From NCBI GenBank assembly GCA_928212115.1, contig CAKMRJ010000001.1:362231912-362295911 (forward strand): a stretch of DNA of 64,000 nt, in the 5' to 3' direction. The position numbers were made by a program, and so were the translations under genes. Below the pieces are notes generated by a model that saw only the letters and a program-made list of their open reading frames with translations, did no database searches and was not told the DNA's origin. This DNA is from Lactuca virosa (Eukaryota; Streptophyta; Magnoliopsida; Asterales; Asteraceae). Every line of letters begins with the position of its first letter. Position 1 is the stretch's first letter. Shown here piece by piece: positions 59,325 through 64,000 of the stretch.

Positions 59325-59494
59325 AGTACTTAGTGAATACAAGTCATATACATTTCAGATCGAACAGACAGTCGACTATGTGGTTCTACCGCAAGCCCAC
59401 AACCAAACAAGGAACAGGAAATGAGGCGTAATCCACACATCCCACTATCTGTCGGATCCTCATGTATATAACCCTGACGTATTCACTAAGTACT
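59325..59494. repeat. Foldback unit H1, copy B
   Basis: Equivalent of 14122-14291; the perfect 16-bp outer arms are kept. Confidence 0.85.
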
Positions 59495-59592
59495 TTTAAC
59501 GTTAAGTTTAGTGGTCCTTTATATTTGAACGAAAACGTTCCTTTAGAAAATCCTATATTTTCTTTATAAGAATGTGATAATACCCGTTCCTT

Positions 59593-59773
59593 CTATGATC
59601 ATTTAGTGAATACAAATTACATATAATACAGATCAATTAGACAATTGAATGTGTGAATCTGCCCTAAGCCCACACCCAAACAAGGAATAGGAAATGAGGC
59701 GGAAGTCACACATTCCACTGTCTACCGGATCTTTATTATATATAACTCTAAAGTATTCACCAAGTAATCATAG
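59593..59773. repeat. Foldback unit H2, copy B
   Basis: Equivalent of 14390-14570. Confidence 0.85.
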
Positions 59774-59867
59774 AGTTAACAGTTATGATCCTTTTTGAAA
59801 CGATGAATGAGTTTCCTTTAGAAAATCCAATATTTTCTTGGTAAAATAGTAACCACAATAGTTCCTT

Positions 59868-60036
59868 CTACAATCACTTAGTTTATAACCTAATATCGAA
59901 CGGACAGTTGAGTGTGTGTATCTTCCCTAAGCCCACAACCAAACAAGGAACATGAAATAAGGTGGAAGTCACACATTCCACTGCCTATCGGATATTACTT
60001 ATATATAACTCTAATGTATAAACTAAGGAATTATAG
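59868..60036. repeat. Foldback unit H3, copy B
   Basis: Equivalent of 14665-14846, 13 bp shorter in the left arm. Confidence 0.8.
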
Positions 60037-60363
60037 AGTTAACCTTTAAAGGTCCTTTATATTATACTAGTTCGTAAAGAAGAGTTGAACCTTTCGTAAA
60101 TAGGTTCCTCGTTCCATTTACTCTGTTATAAAACATTGTTTTCAGAAAGTTAATTCGAAAACTGTTTATGTTCCAAAATAATGATGTAAACCATAGAAAA
60201 TCCTATATTTTCTAAAAAACCGATTTGTAGTCTTAATCGCTCCAAGACCGAGAAGCACAAGTATAATTACCATACTTAGCTTAATGATACCCAGTTTTGT
60301 TTATCAGTAACTCTATCTGAACATGTGATTACCCTGAAAACTCGATGTACCGATACTACCTTC

Positions 60364-60546
60364 CTATGATCACTTAGTACATACGAGTTGTATAATACCG
60401 AGATCGAATAGACAGTTGAATGGGTGAATCTGCCCTAAGCCCACAACCAAACAAGGACCAGGAAATGAGGTGGAAGTCACATATTCCACTGTCTATCGGA
60501 CTTCAATTTTATCTAACCCTATTGTATATACTGAGAAATCATATAG
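60364..60546. repeat. Foldback unit H4, copy B
   Basis: Equivalent of 15174-15356. Confidence 0.85.
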
Positions 60547-62135
60547 TTAGTATCCCTTGAGACGGTTGAAGTAAAAGTATATTACTACGTACATATATCG
60601 TTGTTTTCTCTTTGTGAGGTCTTATAACCATACTAATATGACGGATATCCTGATATGACTTGAAATGTTGTCAATATCAAAAATGACGTTTGTCACCCGC
60701 AAACCTGCCTGTCAAACTGTAGCTAACAGTTAGGGTGCGGGATTGTCGATCCCGTATAGATCTATACACAAACTCACGCTCTCCTGACAAGAGACTCTAG
60801 TTCATAAGAATGGAATTCTCTTGGTACTTAGGTAAGTACTCGACCACGAGACTCACAATTAGTTACAACTATTTACAAGTAATAATGAAAAGGCCTTTTT
60901 ATAAATAAAAAATAATTTCTTAAAAAGATTCCTTGGTTCCATAAACTATACCTTTTATAATTTATTAGTTTATTTTGATGTTTTAACAAATTTCATGTTT
61001 AAATACATATAAACGTTAAGAAAAACATAACAAGTAAAATTAGATTTTTAAACACAAGATTTATTGTGTTTTAATTGTATTCCCCCCCCCCCCCCCCTTT
61101 AAAACATTAAAAAGCATGGAAAATATAGGGGTATGTACTCACCTTATGTTGGGATTCGATTGAAGATTTGGTATAGGACGTTAACTACACAAGCGAAGTC
61201 TTGATAACAAAACCGGTCCTAAACACAATTTATGTAATATATAGGTATACTATTAATGAATATATTCCTAAGAATGATAGGAAATCGAACTAATCTGCAA
61301 GTTTAACTTACAAATAAGGGTGTTAGAAACAAAGTTTGGAGACTGCAAGAGGGTTCACGGCTAGTTGGGTGTTCACGGCCCATGAATAGCTTGTGTTCTT
61401 GAGTTTATGGCCAGCTGTTCTTGAAGGATGATGAAGATTCAAGTGTTTTTGGCTGGAGATTTGTGTGTGTTCTTGGTGTTCTTGGTGGAACGATGAATAT
61501 ACAAGTGTTCACGGCTGAAAGTTCTTGAAGGAAAGAAGAACACTTGAAGATCCTAGCAATATCCTAAGAAGATTCAAAGGAGAGTGGATGATATTTGAGA
61601 GAGAATGGTGTTTTATGGTTGAAGATCTTGAGAGAGAAGGAGGGGTTCACGACTGGAGATGAAGAAATGAGGATAAAATCGATCAAACACTTGCGGCCGG
61701 TGAAGGTTTGTGGCCTGCGAGTCGTTTGCGGTCTGAGGCTAAGAAAGAAGAGTCTTCGGACTTTATGTTTTTACAACACTTAGATTATACAAAACTTTTA
61801 CCAAGTGTTTTTAATGTTTCAAATATAATTATTTTAACTTCATTAAAATAATAAATCATTAAGTTTGACCTTCACAAGACTGAAAATAACGGGTTATCAC
61901 ATTATCCCCACATTAAAGGGAACTTCGTCCCGAAATTCAGAATTCTAAGTGGTTACTCTTGAATTTGGGAAAAAGATGGGTATTTCGGTTCTATCTGATC
62001 CTCTGTTCTAAATGGTAAGATTGTGCGGGTTTGGCTTATTTGACTACGTTTATCCAACTGGTAGGATGTTCACTCGTAGTTCTGGGCAGCTTTGTCCTGA
62101 ATTTCATGGTAAGACTCATACTTGGTTCGTCCATC

Positions 62136-62307
62136 ATCGCCTCGTGTATACAAGTCGTATATAATTAAGATTGAAAAGACGTTCGGATGGGTGACTCTGC
62201 CCCAGGTCCACAACCAACCAAGGAACATGAGATAGGGCGGAATCACACATCCTAAATCTGTAGAATCTTAATTATATACCACCCTCGCGTATACACTTAG
62301 CAGTGAT
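62136..62307. repeat. Foldback unit H5, copy B
   Basis: Equivalent of 16943-17114. Confidence 0.85.
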
Positions 62308-62412
62308 AGATTAACCGTATTTGTATTTAGCCTCTGTGCTTGAACTTGACTTGTTGCATGAGTGGTGTTCCTATGAGATCTATTGGAAATACTTCGGAAG
62401 GATTGGAGACTT

Positions 62413-62658
62413 TCAGAATATCCTCGGGGTGTTTTTCCCTTTAAGTTTCTTGTCTACGAAGTAATCTATAAAGGCGTGGTACCCCTCACATGGGTACTTC
62501 TGAGTTTTGAAATGATAGACGATATGAAGGTTCATGTTAAGTTTATCGCTATAAACTGAAAGGATTTCGTTAGACGGTTGATTAAAGTGAAGGGTATTTA
62601 CATAGCACATGAAATTGGTATGGTGGGGACCAAACCAATACATTTCTAAAGACGACAT
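62413..62658 (-). pseudogene. Protease/pol remnant of LTR element 2, copy B
   Basis: Equivalent of 17220-17465 with a few substitutions (for example PSNE for PCNE); same ends. Confidence 0.7.
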
Positions 62659-62861
62659 CGAAACTTCTTATCGTGACGGCTGTTAAGTCGAATAGAACGA
62701 CAAACTATTATATATATATATATGTTTTCAGTGCCTTCCGGTTTTATCCTTGATATTACTACTGCAAACAATCTGTACCGCATTAAGCGAGTACTAGCAG
62801 TATGAGTGTTCTGATAATCGAGACTGATTAATTTTATAAAAACAATCCCTAACATGTCTTT

Positions 62862-63039
62862 CTATAATCGCTTGGTGTATACAAGTCATGTATAATTAAG
62901 ATTGGAAAGACAGTCGACAGAGCGACTCTGCCCTATATCCACAACCAGACAAGGAATAGGAAATAAGGCGGAATCACTCACTCTAAGCCTACAAATCTTA
63001 ATTATAAATGACCCTAATGTATACACTAAGCCAGCATAG
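62862..63039. repeat. Foldback unit H6, copy B
   Basis: Equivalent of 17665-17842. Confidence 0.85.
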
Positions 63040-63234
63040 CTTATCTGTAAGGGTTCTTGGTTTTTATATGAAGGATCTGTTAACTTATGATTTTTAATTT
63101 TAATTGTCAAATATTTTTCGTGAAAATTCGATGTTTAATTATTGTTGTTTAGAAAAAGTACTAAAATCCTAGAAGGTTACTCGTTGCTCCTTTATGTCCT
63201 ATCATTAAACTCCTCCAGCTCCTCCGTCATTCTT

Positions 63235-63801
63235 CTATGTTGGACAATCTCTTTTGAAGTGTCCCATTTCACCACATAAATGGCATATTGGACTTACTCC
63301 AACATTGGTGGTTGAAGTGAGGTGTTCCACTAGAGTCCTACAGAAGCGGGCGGTGTGCCCCTTCATGTTGCATCCATTGCAATGTAGCACTCGACAGACT
63401 CCATAATGATGGTAGTTGCACTTGCAGCAGTGTGGGAGGTTTCCTAAGTACGGTGTGGTCGGTGTTGGGATAGCAAGGCTGATGGGGATATTAACTGCCC
63501 CAGTTTGTTGCCCTTCGGTAGGTCCTTGAGTTGAACTACTCCCTTTCTCGTTCTCGAACTTTCGTTTTAGGATATTAGGTTGGAGGTTTGGACTGTCTTT
63601 ACAAACAGACACTCATTGCTGTACTTGGTTATCACCGTGACTGGGATTGCCGATAACATTTCCATTAACATTTGCGTTGTTAGCATTAAGGTGAGCCATG
63701 ACAACTACTACGGCAACTGTGACCGCAGCTTGAAAGGTGACCGAATCTATCTGAAGGATTGGTGTTCTGCCGGTGGGTTGGTTACGTTTCTTTGGAGGCA
63801 T
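63235..63801 (-). pseudogene. Broken gag of LTR element 2, copy B
   Basis: Same structure as 18008-18604: N-terminus, in-frame TGA (63615-63613), then two zinc knuckles (CNGCNMKGHTARFC and CHLCGEMGHFKRDC). It ends earlier, after RDCPT. Confidence 0.8.
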
Positions 63802-64000
63802 GATTATGTTACAAGGTGAGGAAACGAGCTCGTGAACAATGATGGTTGTTTCTAGATCTATTCTAATTATTTATATACACATATAAATTTTCCGCGTTTT
63901 GATATATGGTTCACAAAGTTTCGACCTACGTCCCTATGATGTAGTCCTGGTAAAAGGGTAGAAGTAAGTTTTTAGACAGGGTTATAAACTGAGTGTCATC

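Larger units (their letters stand above)
46799..64000 (+). repeat. Second unit (copy B) of the large duplication, runs off right edge
   Basis: Colinear with 2171-18803 with scattered substitutions, short indels and one 578-bp block (55946-56523) absent from copy A. Confidence 0.95.
58916..64000 (-). mobile_element. LTR element 2, copy B (partial, off right edge)
   Basis: 3' LTR 58916-61901 and interior 61902-64000, with the same gag and protease remnants and foldback units as copy A. The 5' LTR would lie beyond the window. Confidence 0.9.

Noticed and set aside
46799..64000. Copy B as an independent insertion of each element
   Set aside because: Element order, nested junctions, spacers and most small differences are shared, so one segmental event is far simpler.

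Overview
This is repeat-dominated plant nuclear DNA: AT-rich, built almost entirely of nested transposable elements, with no intact conventional host gene apart from one small possible zinc-finger gene. The split GT-AG genes, long LTRs with tRNA-Met primer sites, a Mutator-type transposase next to a DUF1985-Ulp1 gene, and dozens of ACTCG-N-CGAGT palindromes point to a eudicot with a large repetitive genome. I suspect Asteraceae, perhaps lettuce, but that is inference from repeat style and not proven.

Layout. (1) 1-5802: Mutator-like (MULE) territory with a truncated transposase (minus), a two-exon GRF zinc-finger gene (plus, 1024-1373) and a decayed 11-exon DUF1985-Ulp1 protease gene (minus, 1545-5469) with a perfect 34-bp hairpin at its 5' side. 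(2) 5803-13429: LTR element 1, long LTRs and a non-coding interior. (3) 13713-20444: LTR element 2 on the minus strand, with broken gag and protease remnants and seven copies of a ~180-bp foldback unit. (4) 20445-30486: the LTR of a third family (LTR3), split by a decayed Ty1/copia element (21268-29050). (5) 29274-35914: four tandem ~1.66-kb units, each holding the 3' half of LTR3, a primer-binding site and leader. (6) 36026-46798: a Ty3/gypsy element with complete 5' LTR, a leader ORF, gag and pol, all disabled, and a 3' LTR truncated at both ends. (7) 46799-64000: a second copy of 2171-18803.

The second copy begins exactly where the gypsy 3' LTR breaks, at a shared TTTG. The simplest reading is a head-to-tail tandem duplication of a 44.6-kb segment (2171-46798); the window ends partway into the second unit. 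The copies differ by scattered substitutions and a 578-bp indel, and the DUF1985-Ulp1 pseudogene carries different lesions in each.

Novelty candidates, none tested by search: (a) a small hairpin just after an ACTCAC motif, 240-275 bp before the 3' end of four different LTR families, with compensatory stem changes; (b) a palindrome plus two hairpins shared by three of those families; (c) the foldback family of LTR element 2, in a ~270-bp periodic array in its LTR and scattered in its interior, one copy apparently inside protease-coding sequence.

All element boundaries were read by eye from TG...CA ends, primer sites, polypurine tracts and repeat alignment. Coordinates of degenerate features are approximate to a few bases.
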